A DNA stretch of 64,000 bases, from positions 620,001 to 684,000 of the forward strand of contig JAHHHN010000001.1 of NCBI GenBank assembly GCA_019359325.1, written 5' to 3'. This document shows positions 45,381 through 53,223 of this stretch, piece after piece. Source of the stretch: Mojavia pulchra JT2-VF2. Lineage in GTDB: Bacteria; Cyanobacteriota; Cyanobacteriia; Cyanobacteriales; Nostocaceae. Below the pieces are notes generated by a model. It had not been told where the DNA came from. It saw only the letters and a list, made by a program, of their open reading frames with translations, and did no database searches. The translations under genes and the position numbers were made by a program. Numbering within the stretch: the first letter of the stretch is position 1; each line of letters starts with the position of its first letter.

Positions 45381-45938
45381 ATGATCTTCACTGCAACCGA
45401 ACTTAAAGATGCATTTATCATTGATTTAGAAGAAAAGCAAGATAACCGTGGCTTTTTTGCCCGTGCTTTTTGCGCTCAAGAATTTGTTGCTCATGGATTA
45501 AAACCAACAGTTGCCCAGTGTAATGTATCTTTCAACTACAAAAAAGGTACGCTACGGGGAATGCATTATCAACTTTCGCCAGCCGCAGAAACAAAGGTCA
45601 TTCGCTGTACTAAAGGCGCTATCTATGACGTGATTATTGATATGCGTCCTGAATCTCCGACATTCCTGTCGCATATCGGTGTGGAATTAACCGCAGAAAA
45701 CCGCCGCGCTTTGTATGTTCCAGAAATGTTTGCACATGGATATCAAGCACTCACAGATGAAGCTGAGGTTTTATATCAAGTTGGTGAGTTTTACACACCA
45801 GGTTATGAGCGGGGATTACGTTATGATGACCCGTTTTTCAACATTGAATGGCCTCTAGAAATCACTGAAATTTCTGAGAAAGATTTAAATTGGCCTCTGT
45901 TGAGAATGATGGCTGTTGGAGGCGCAGAGTTAAAATAA
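45381..45938 (+). CDS. rfbC: RfbC-like dTDP-4-dehydrorhamnose 3,5-epimerase family protein
   Basis: A 185-aa cupin-type epimerase from ATG 45381, with GAGG seven bases upstream; a TTG four codons earlier is the only alternative. The family landmarks are RGFFARAFCAQEF, QCNVSFNYKKGTLRGMHYQ (with the catalytic His in GMHYQ), VIRCTKGAIYDVIIDMR, VPEMFAHGYQAL (second His/Asp region) and a YDDPFFNIEWP end. In this island the real substrate is probably a 4-keto NDP-sugar derived from the rfbF pathway and not dTDP-rhamnose, since rmlA/rmlB are absent. Confidence 0.9.
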   Translation: MIFTATELKDAFIIDLEEKQDNRGFFARAFCAQEFVAHGLKPTVAQCNVSFNYKKGTLRGMHYQLSPAAETKVIRCTKGAIYDVIIDMRPESPTFLSHIGVELTAENRRALYVPEMFAHGYQALTDEAEVLYQVGEFYTPGYERGLRYDDPFFNIEWPLEITEISEKDLNWPLLRMMAVGGAELK

Positions 45939-46228
45939 ATATATCATTCTCAGCAGAAAATTTATCTTCGCTTTTGGATTAAAGTAAATTTATGGCTCGT
46001 TTTGGCGATACTATTTATTCTGAAAAATAAGATTTCCACTAAGAATATTTAACAATTCAAGGTTAAACGCAAGGTAAGAAGAACTAGCTACAGTAAACGT
46101 GCTTCTTGCTGACGCCATGCTCTCATCATTACAACCTTTGCGAACATAACAATCTTAGACAGAGCCAAGCTAGCGAAGCACAATCGCTGGCAATAAAAGA
46201 CAAACACCCAAAAAAAGGAATTTAACTA

Positions 46229-47542
46229 ATGATAATTATTGATCGCGCCTTACAAGCCCGCGCCGCAGCAGGTAACCCCATCAAAGTAGGCATGATTGGC
46301 GCAGGTTTTATGGGACGAGGAATCGCCAATCAAATTGTGAATTCAGTACCAGGAATGGAATTAGTTGCTATCTCCAACCGCCAGATTAGTGCTGCCAAGC
46401 AAGCTTATTTAGAAGCAGGCGTTGAGGATATTCAGGTTGTTGCTAACGTCACCGAACTCGAAGACGCGATCGCCAAAGGTAAATATGCAATAACCGAAGA
46501 TGCTCAATTACTCTGTCGTGCCGAGAGTATCGATGCCTTAATAGAAGTCACAGGCGCTGTGGAATTTGGCGCTCATGTCATCATGCTTGCGATCGCTCAT
46601 CGCAAGCATATCATTATGATGAATGCCGAACTCGATGGCACGATTGGCCCCATCCTCAAGGTATATGCTGACAAAGCAGGCGTTATTCTCAGCGCTTGCG
46701 ACGGGGATCAGCCAGGGGTAGAAATGAATCTCTACCGTTTTGTCAAAAGTATTGGTCTAACTCCGCTATTGTGCGGTAACATTAAAGGACTCCAAGACCC
46801 TTATCGCAATCCCACCACTCAAGAAGCATTTGCCAAGCGTTGGGGTCAAAAAGCTCACATGGTGACCAGCTTTGCCGACGGCAGTAAAATTTCCTTTGAA
46901 CAGGCGATCGTTGCTAACGCCACAGGCATGAAAGTTGCCCAGCGGGGAATGCTGGGATATAACTTCAGCGGTCATGTTGATGAGATGACCAATATGTATG
47001 ATGTAGAGCAGCTCAAAGAACTAGGCGGCATTGTCGATTATGTAGTTGGAGCAAAACCAGGGCCTGGGGTATTTCTCTTTGCTACTCACGAAGACCCCAA
47101 ACAACGTCACTACCTCAACTTATATAAATTAGGTGAAGGCCCACTTTACAGCTTCTATACTCCTTATCACCTGTGTCATTTTGAAGTTCCCCTATCCGTA
47201 GCGCGTGCTGTTCTCTTCCAAGATGCGGTGATGTCTCCACTAGCAGGCCCAATCGTGGATGTAGTCACCACCGCCAAAATCAATCTGAAAGCTGGAGAAA
47301 CATTGGATGGTATTGGCTACTACATGACCTACGGACAATGCGAAAATTCTGCGATCGCCCAAGAACAAAACCTCCTACCAATGGGATTAGCCGAAGGATG
47401 TCGCCTCAAACGAGATATTTCTAAGGATCAAGTCCTAACTTACGATGATGTAGAATTGCCCGCAGGCAGACTTTGCGACCAACTACGAGCCGAACAAAAC
47501 GCTTATTTCGCTACAGAAAAGACTCTTGTTGCTGTTGGATAG
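46229..47542 (+). CDS. Homoserine-dehydrogenase-like oxidoreductase with SAF domain
   Basis: A 437-aa protein. The N-terminal NAD(P) Rossmann motif is VGMIGAGFMGRGIANQIV. The middle domain resembles the homoserine dehydrogenase catalytic fold (IMMNAELDGTIGPILKVYAD, CDGDQPGVEMNL). The C-terminal part (about 335-420) has the SAF/AFP-like features PLAGPIVDVVTTAKINLKAG and MGLAEGCRLKRDISKDQVLT. Proteins of this mixed type are common in bacterial surface-sugar clusters and are thought to act in making branched or modified sugars; their exact reaction is unsettled. AAGGAA lies 12 bases before the ATG. The gene sits 290 bases after the RfbC-like gene. Confidence 0.85.
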   Translation: MIIIDRALQARAAAGNPIKVGMIGAGFMGRGIANQIVNSVPGMELVAISNRQISAAKQAYLEAGVEDIQVVANVTELEDAIAKGKYAITEDAQLLCRAESIDALIEVTGAVEFGAHVIMLAIAHRKHIIMMNAELDGTIGPILKVYADKAGVILSACDGDQPGVEMNLYRFVKSIGLTPLLCGNIKGLQDPYRNPTTQEAFAKRWGQKAHMVTSFADGSKISFEQAIVANATGMKVAQRGMLGYNFSGHVDEMTNMYDVEQLKELGGIVDYVVGAKPGPGVFLFATHEDPKQRHYLNLYKLGEGPLYSFYTPYHLCHFEVPLSVARAVLFQDAVMSPLAGPIVDVVTTAKINLKAGETLDGIGYYMTYGQCENSAIAQEQNLLPMGLAEGCRLKRDISKDQVLTYDDVELPAGRLCDQLRAEQNAYFATEKTLVAVG

Positions 47543-47565
47543 AAGTTTGATTTAATGGGATGATT

Positions 47566-47880
47566 TTTCTCACGCACAGACGCAGAGAGAATAAAGTTAA
47601 CCTGCTCTCTTCTGTTTTCTTCCTCTGTGTCCTCCCGAAGTTTGCAAGGGCGCGGGGAACCCGCGCACGCAACTTCTCTCTGCGTCCTCCGTGGTTCGTT
47701 TTAATTTCATATCTGACACAACGAGTATTTAGAGGACAAAAAGCAAATCCTAAAAACTACGCCATACAGAGGTAGGCGTTATAGCCCCAGACTTATAATC
47801 TGTGGGCAATACGTATCCCTACCCTAAAAAATAGGTAAATACATAAAAATTCCCCCTCTTCTTAAAGAGATTTGGGGGAA
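47566..47880. repeat. Dispersed repeat cluster between SAF oxidoreductase and GT4 genes
   Basis: The 446-base gap carries several repeat-like pieces. At 47,571-47,590 there is CACGCACAGACGCAGAGAGA. An opposite-strand version lies near 47,673-47,697 (CTCTCTGCGTCCTCCGTGG), and between them are GC-rich palindromic bits (GGGCGCGGGGAACCCGCGC near 47,648). At 47,850-47,880 a hairpin with TTCCCCC/GGGGGAA stems occurs. These are well-known types of non-coding repeats in Nostocales. A frame running through 47,560-47,775 is an artefact of the repeat. Confidence 0.7.
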
Positions 47881-47988
47881 ATATTTGACAGAGCAAAAAG
47901 CTAAAAAACTGTATTGGTGATACTTCGCTTAATAGTAGTTGGATAAGAAGTATTAAACCAAACTTTAGTTAAACTTGAGATTAAAATT

Positions 47989-49077
47989 ATGAAAATTGCT
48001 CTAGTCCATGATTACTTAACTCAGCGCGGTGGAGCAGAACGCGTATTTGAATTACTTTGTAAGCGCTACCCAGAAGCTGATATTTACACATCATTATACA
48101 ATCATCAAAAAACTATAGATTTGGGTGAGCGTATAGTTAATACAACTTTCTTACAAAATATTCCGGGTGCAGTCAAGCATTTTAGATTGATAGCTCCGTT
48201 ATATTTTCCAGCTTTTCGTGCCTTGAACTTAGAAAGCTACGATTTAATTATCAGTAGTAGCACTAGTTTCGCTAAAGCAGTAAGAAAACATCCAAATGCA
48301 CGCCACATTTGTTTTTGCCATAATGTAACCCGTTTCTTGTGGGATACAGAAACTTATTTACGGGAATATGGAGATTACCGTTATTTTTCACATTTAATTG
48401 AGAAAATATTCCAATTAATGAGAAAGGTAGACCTGAAATATGCACAGGAACCTGACCTTTATATTGCTAATTCCAGCATAGTAGCTCGTCGCATTCAAGA
48501 GATTTATAGCAAGCAAGCAATTGTTATTAACTATCCTATTGATACCAGCAATTTTGTTTTTTCCAATATAAAAGACGAATACTATCTGGCATCAGCTAGG
48601 ATGATCAGCTATAAGCGTCTAGATATAATAATTGAAGCTTTCAATTGGCTAGGATGGCGGTTATTAATATCAGGTGATGGCCCAGAACAAGAACGCTTAA
48701 AATCCAAAGCATTAGATAATATTGAGTTCTTGGGTCATGTAAGTGACGGAAAACGTAAAGACTTGTTTTCTAAAGCTAAATCTGTCATCGTCGCAGCCTT
48801 AGAAGATTATGGATTAGTTCCTGTAGAAGCTAATGCTAGTGGCACTCCAGTTATTGCTTATGGAGCAGGTGGTGTATTAGATACTCAGATTCCTAGAAAA
48901 ACAGGGGTCTTTTTTAAAAGACAAACACCCGAATCCTTACAAGCTGCATTATTAGAAGCTGGGGATATCACTTGGGATTATCAAAACATCCGTAATCATG
49001 CAGTGACAAATTTTTCGGAAACAGCATTCTTTAGTAAAGTCGAAAAAGTTATTGACCAAGCTTGTAGAGTGCCTTAA
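47989..49077 (+). CDS. Glycosyltransferase family 4
   Basis: A 362-aa GT-B transferase. The N-terminal domain starts MKIALVHDYLTQRGGAERVF, the typical acceptor-side loop GGAERV, and includes RHICFCHNVTRFLWD. The donor domain has SARMISYKRLDIIIEAFNWL, ISGDGPEQERLK and the family EX7E-like region AALEDYGLVPVEANASGTP. It resembles WbaZ-like mannosyl- and other GDP/NDP-sugar transferases. It lies 54 bases before the Wzc-like gene and is likely co-transcribed with it. Confidence 0.92.
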   Translation: MKIALVHDYLTQRGGAERVFELLCKRYPEADIYTSLYNHQKTIDLGERIVNTTFLQNIPGAVKHFRLIAPLYFPAFRALNLESYDLIISSSTSFAKAVRKHPNARHICFCHNVTRFLWDTETYLREYGDYRYFSHLIEKIFQLMRKVDLKYAQEPDLYIANSSIVARRIQEIYSKQAIVINYPIDTSNFVFSNIKDEYYLASARMISYKRLDIIIEAFNWLGWRLLISGDGPEQERLKSKALDNIEFLGHVSDGKRKDLFSKAKSVIVAALEDYGLVPVEANASGTPVIAYGAGGVLDTQIPRKTGVFFKRQTPESLQAALLEAGDITWDYQNIRNHAVTNFSETAFFSKVEKVIDQACRVP

Positions 49078-49131
49078 TCATCACGCTTTATTAGGTGTTG
49101 GCGTAGCGTCTCAAAGATAAGGATAATAAAA

Positions 49132-51360
49132 GTGGTTCAAACTAGTCTAAATCCCCAATTAAACCCGGTTGCCGATAATGAAGTCGGTTACGGACAAATA
49201 TTGAGCGTATTTTTACGCCGGTTTCCTTGGTTTTTACTTGTATTTTTTACGTCAATTACTTTTGCTGGTTTGATTACAACTAAGACAAAGCCTACTTTTA
49301 AAAGCTCGATGCAGCTGTTAATAGAACCGAATTATCAAGTTAAACCAGGGTCAGGTGGAACAGAGAATCAATTCACCGACCCTAACATTGAAATAGATAC
49401 TGCAACCCAGATTAACTTAATGCAGAGTTCTGGACTCATTCAAAAAGCAGTTGAAAAACTTGAGCAAGACTATCCAGACATAACTGTAGCTGAGATTAAA
49501 AGTGCTTTGGTCTTAAATCAAATTAAAACGAAAGAAGATAATGTTCTAACTAAAATCTTTCAAGTTGAATATACCGATAAAGATCCAGACAAGACACAAA
49601 ACGTTCTGACTGCTATTCGTCAAGTTTATGTAGAATACAACAAACAGCAGCAAGATTCGCGTTTACAAAAAGGTCTTCAAGTTATTAGGGATCAGTTAAA
49701 AAAGGCCAGCGATGAGGTGAATGCTTCTGAGACTAACCTCCAAAGGTTTCGCAGAAATCAAAATTTAATCGATCCAGAGTCACAGGCAAAAGCTCTAGAA
49801 AATGCTTTGAACAATCTAGAGCAGGAACGACGCACAACTCGTTCTCAGTATGAAGAGGCTTTAGCCAGGCAACAATCTTTGCAAGAGCAACTAAACCGCT
49901 CTCCACAGAATGCCCTGGTTTCTTCTCGCCTCAGCCAATCTACTCGCTATCAAGGTTTACTCAACGAAATTCAAAAAACAGAGTTGGCTCTATCACAGGA
50001 ACGCTTGCGCTTCACAGATGAGACTCCTAGCGTGCAAAAGTTGAGAGAACAACTTCAGGGTCAGAAAGAATTATTGCAACAAGAGGTAGGCAGAACTTTA
50101 GGCAGGCTACCTGCTGGTGCTGTCGGTTCTCAAGAAACTTTGCTTGAACAAGGACAGCTTGGTCAAATTGACCTCAATCTTGCTAGCCAGCTAGTAGAAA
50201 CGCAGACAAATATAGTTGCTTTAACTGCTCGCGATCAAACTTTGGCACAGAAGGAAGGCGAGCTACGCTTTCAACTCAAACGCTTCCCGCCTTTGTTAGC
50301 TTATTACAATCGAATACTACCACAGCTACAATTTAGCCGTGAAAGGTTAGAGCAGCTCTTGAGAGCAGAACAGCAATTGCGCCAGGAACTTTCTAAAGGT
50401 GGATTTAATTGGGAAGTTGTCGAAGAACCCCAAAAAGGTATGCAGTTAGGCCCGAATCTCCAACAAAATCTCTTGTTGGGTGCAGTTGTTGGGTTAATGT
50501 TGGGAGGTATTGCTGCCTTTGTTCGGGAAGCAGCTGATGATGCTGTTCATACTACTGCTGAGTTGGAGAAGCAGGTTTCTCTGCCATTATTGGGAAGCAC
50601 TCCTAAATTACCACCTGCTAAACCCAGAGAACCAATAATCAAGTTGCCTTTTGGCAAACCAGAAGTCCTTGCTCCTTGGACAATTCAGGTACTGCAATCT
50701 CCACCGCGTTGGGAATCGCTGGATCTGATTTATAAAAATATTGAACTGCTAAATTCTGTTACGAGTTTAAAATCTTTAATGATCACCTCGGCTTTACCCG
50801 ATGAGGGTAAGTCAGCTTTGGCCTTAGGTTTGGCAATGAGTGCTGCCCGGTTACACAAAAAGGTACTACTTATTGATGCCAACTTACGCGATCCCAGTCT
50901 GCATACACAACTCAACCTGCCAAACGAACAAGGGCTTTCAACTCTACTGGCTAGTGATGTCGCTCTGCCTAACCAAATTGGGATTCAATATTCCGGTTCT
51001 TCCTATATCGATATTTTAACTGCTGGGCCAACACCTGCTGATGCGGCTAATCTTTTAAGTTCACCACGCATGATGCAATTGATGGCAATACTTGAGGAGA
51101 ACTATGATTTGGTACTTATAGATGCTTCGCCAGTCATAGGTTTGGTGGACGCCATGTTAACAGCATCTTCTTGCCGTAGTGTGGTGATGGTGGCAAGCAT
51201 TGGTAGAATAACTCGAAGCCAGATTGCCCAAGCTACAGGTATGTTGAGCAAGTTAAACCTCATTGGAGTTGTGGCAAATGGAGTGTCAAACTCCAATAGC
51301 ACTTATGTACCTTATACAAGACCACAACGATTTGCACTGCAACAAGCTGTAGAAAAATAG
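49132..51360 (+). CDS. Wzc-like polysaccharide copolymerase with BY-kinase domain
   Basis: A 742-aa inner-membrane protein. A Wzz-type domain is framed by two helices (about 29-47, FPWFLLVFFTSITFAGLIT, and about 444-463, NLLLGAVVGLMLGGIAAFV) with a long periplasmic coiled coil between (about 170-430). The C-terminal ATPase has Walker A SALPDEGKSALALG (about 550-563), A' KKVLLIDANLRDPSLH and Walker B DLVLIDASPVIGLVD. The C-terminal tail holds few tyrosines (TYVPYTRPQRF) where Wzc usually has a Tyr cluster. The start is GTG 49132 with AAGGATA before it. It regulates chain length and export of the polysaccharide together with an outer-membrane Wza not seen here. Confidence 0.92.
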   Translation: MVQTSLNPQLNPVADNEVGYGQILSVFLRRFPWFLLVFFTSITFAGLITTKTKPTFKSSMQLLIEPNYQVKPGSGGTENQFTDPNIEIDTATQINLMQSSGLIQKAVEKLEQDYPDITVAEIKSALVLNQIKTKEDNVLTKIFQVEYTDKDPDKTQNVLTAIRQVYVEYNKQQQDSRLQKGLQVIRDQLKKASDEVNASETNLQRFRRNQNLIDPESQAKALENALNNLEQERRTTRSQYEEALARQQSLQEQLNRSPQNALVSSRLSQSTRYQGLLNEIQKTELALSQERLRFTDETPSVQKLREQLQGQKELLQQEVGRTLGRLPAGAVGSQETLLEQGQLGQIDLNLASQLVETQTNIVALTARDQTLAQKEGELRFQLKRFPPLLAYYNRILPQLQFSRERLEQLLRAEQQLRQELSKGGFNWEVVEEPQKGMQLGPNLQQNLLLGAVVGLMLGGIAAFVREAADDAVHTTAELEKQVSLPLLGSTPKLPPAKPREPIIKLPFGKPEVLAPWTIQVLQSPPRWESLDLIYKNIELLNSVTSLKSLMITSALPDEGKSALALGLAMSAARLHKKVLLIDANLRDPSLHTQLNLPNEQGLSTLLASDVALPNQIGIQYSGSSYIDILTAGPTPADAANLLSSPRMMQLMAILEENYDLVLIDASPVIGLVDAMLTASSCRSVVMVASIGRITRSQIAQATGMLSKLNLIGVVANGVSNSNSTYVPYTRPQRFALQQAVEK

Positions 51361-51393
51361 CTCGTTAGCTGCTTTTAATACATGATATGGGTT

Positions 51394-51422
51394 GCAGGGG
51401 CACAATATTTTTGTGCCCCTGC
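51394..51422. terminator. Perfect 12-bp inverted repeat after the Wzc-like gene
   Basis: GCAGGGGCACAA (51394-51405), loop TATTT, then the exact complement TTGTGCCCCTGC (51411-51422). It lies 33 bases after the stop codon. No T run follows on the plus strand (TGCGTGTTG). It could still cause pausing or mark the end of the upstream operon, which fits the 820-base gap before hepC. Confidence 0.6.
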
Positions 51423-52183
51423 TGCGTGTTGATGGCATATTTATGGAAAAATCTTTGTTGATAATTTTGGCGCTTGATTAGACTGCTTGCAAAAATCCAA
51501 ATAATACTAATTTGTAATTCGTAATTAAGAAAGTAATTGTGTCAGTCCACTATAAATTGCATAGGTTGTCCTAATTCTCAGGCTTTTTGAATTTCTTTTG
51601 TTATGTTACTTATAATACTGATTTTTTTGAATTGTACAAACTAACCGTATTTTTAACTATTTGGAATTTATATGGTTCACGCTAACTTAATAATTTCTCT
51701 TGCAAAACCAGCATCTTTTAAAGAGTAAATAAAGAATTTCTCTGGCTAAGTTTTATTTCGCAAATGTCTTATATTCTAGAGATCACAGACCCTTCAAATT
51801 ATCCAAAAGACAAAAGTGGGCTGATTTCGTCAGATTTATCGCAAATTAAGCAGGTGGACACAAGTAAAGGTAGTTATGGAGTGACAGGGTAAATTTTTTT
51901 CAATCTCTCCAATGCCCCTCATCTCCAGAGCGAAGGTAAATTTCTCCATCTCCTCAGTTATATCTAATTCTGTCTATCTACTTAGTATCATTGTTTTTTG
52001 TACATCTTAACGGCAGAAAGAATTCAAGAAGATGTGCGATCGCCTTGATAACTTGTAATGGCAGTATGCTTCTGCAAATTGTCTACAGATTTTGGAAAAA
52101 CAACAAGATTCGGATCGGAGTTTTGGCATTGATAGGCTTTGATATCAACCCAAAAATCTATTACTCTACAAATCCCAAGACAC
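51423..52183. other. Long region upstream of hepC
   Basis: About 760 bases between the Wzc-like gene's hairpin and the hepC ATG. A frame at 51,991-52,233 overlaps the hepC start and has no RBS or recognisable features, so I do not call it. The length suggests a separate, possibly developmentally controlled promoter for hepC with a long leader. No named regulatory site could be read with confidence. Confidence 0.4.
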
Positions 52184-52948
52184 ATGACTACCTCAATAAT
52201 TCCAACTTTACAGAATTACTACGCGCTAACTGAGCAAGACCAAAATCATCGCTCTCCATACTGCACACTCTTCTGGCGGCGAGGTCAGCTGTTGGTGAAA
52301 TCGCCTGGACGTATTAAACCGCCATACCTGCCTTCTTTATATAACGAACAGTTGTTAGTAGAGTGCTTAAAACATTCCCCAGTCAGTTTGGTTAGCATAG
52401 ATCCAAAACTGGGTGAAGCTTTACTAAGATTTTGGGCTACAGCGTGTGAGCAAGCTCATAAGCCATTATTTCTACGCATCCCCTCTGATCGTAAACGACC
52501 GAAACAAGGTAGATCATTCTTCAGGATGGCGTTTAGATTAATTGATTGGATTATAGCCTTCATGTTGCTGTTGATGGCTAGCCCAATCATCCTGGGACTT
52601 GTCTTGCTGATGCAGGTGTATTCGCCAGGGTTAGTTTTTTCCCGCGATTGGCACGTTGGAGAGGCGGGCAAACTCTTTCGAGCAATTCAGTTTCACACAA
52701 CTGCAAACCACAGCATCACACCGCTAGGGCATTGGATGCGTAAATATAATCTGCACAATCTGCCACAGTTATGCAATGTAGTGCAAGGTGATAGAAGTTT
52801 GTTTGGTTCTCGTTGCTGGACTTTAGAAGATGCAGTGCAACTAAGTTCAGAAAGACAACTACAGCTAAATAAATTCCCAGGAATTGCAAGTAATTGGGAA
52901 GTATGTTCAGAATCTAACCTGTTACATCTAGATGGACAAGCGCTGTGA
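52184..52948 (+). CDS. hepC: HepC-like heterocyst polysaccharide sugar transferase
   Basis: A 254-aa protein from ATG 52184 (MTTSIIPTLQN); a frame 15 codons longer exists. The C-terminal half is a bacterial sugar transferase domain with a membrane hairpin (about 118-144, RLIDWIIAFMLLLMASPIIL), then VFSRDWHVGEAGKLFRAIQF and the NLPQLCNVVQGDRSLFGSR motif. In canonical initiating transferases the last reads [21 protein letters not shown], so key acidic and Pro residues differ here. Position directly before hepA, and neighbours typical of the HEP island, support identification as HepC, known from Anabaena to be needed for the heterocyst polysaccharide layer. It would start or attach the lipid-linked unit. 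Confidence 0.85.
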   Translation: MTTSIIPTLQNYYALTEQDQNHRSPYCTLFWRRGQLLVKSPGRIKPPYLPSLYNEQLLVECLKHSPVSLVSIDPKLGEALLRFWATACEQAHKPLFLRIPSDRKRPKQGRSFFRMAFRLIDWIIAFMLLLMASPIILGLVLLMQVYSPGLVFSRDWHVGEAGKLFRAIQFHTTANHSITPLGHWMRKYNLHNLPQLCNVVQGDRSLFGSRCWTLEDAVQLSSERQLQLNKFPGIASNWEVCSESNLLHLDGQAL

Positions 52949-53019
52949 TTTACTTATTACTTATAGGGTGTATTTTCCATATTAATTTTCAAAAAAATAC
53001 AATTTTATTGTAATAGTTT

Positions 53020-53085
53020 TATCGGACATCAAAAAGTTTAGAAATCAAAAATAATAATTATCTAACTATATTAAAATGTCCGGTA
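53020..53085. promoter_or_regulatory. Inverted repeat in the hepC-hepA spacer
   Basis: TATCGGACAT (53020-53029) and ATGTCCGGTA (53076-53085) are complementary in nine of ten positions, 46 AT-rich bases apart, and end 138 bases before the hepA ATG. Spacing of the centres is 56 bases. It may be a pair of operator half-sites or the stem of a leader RNA. hepA is known in Anabaena to be induced in developing heterocysts and to depend on upstream regulatory sequence; tying this repeat to that is inference. Confidence 0.4.
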
Positions 53086-53223
53086 AAGCTCTTTTTACTG
53101 TGGAATTCTGAAATATCACTCACCAATTATTACGGTAGTTAATTTACCAGTCTGCTAGCGCAACATTTTTTGCCTAGTATCTAACAGGCTTTCTACTTGA
53201 CAAATTATTGTTACACAACATCC

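Noticed and set aside
47560-47775. Plus-strand frame of 71 codons after the SAF oxidoreductase gene
   Set aside because: It runs through dispersed repeats, has no RBS and no protein-like composition.
51991-52233. 80-codon frame overlapping the hepC start
   Set aside because: Composition is unlike its neighbours, no RBS, and it conflicts with the well supported hepC frame.
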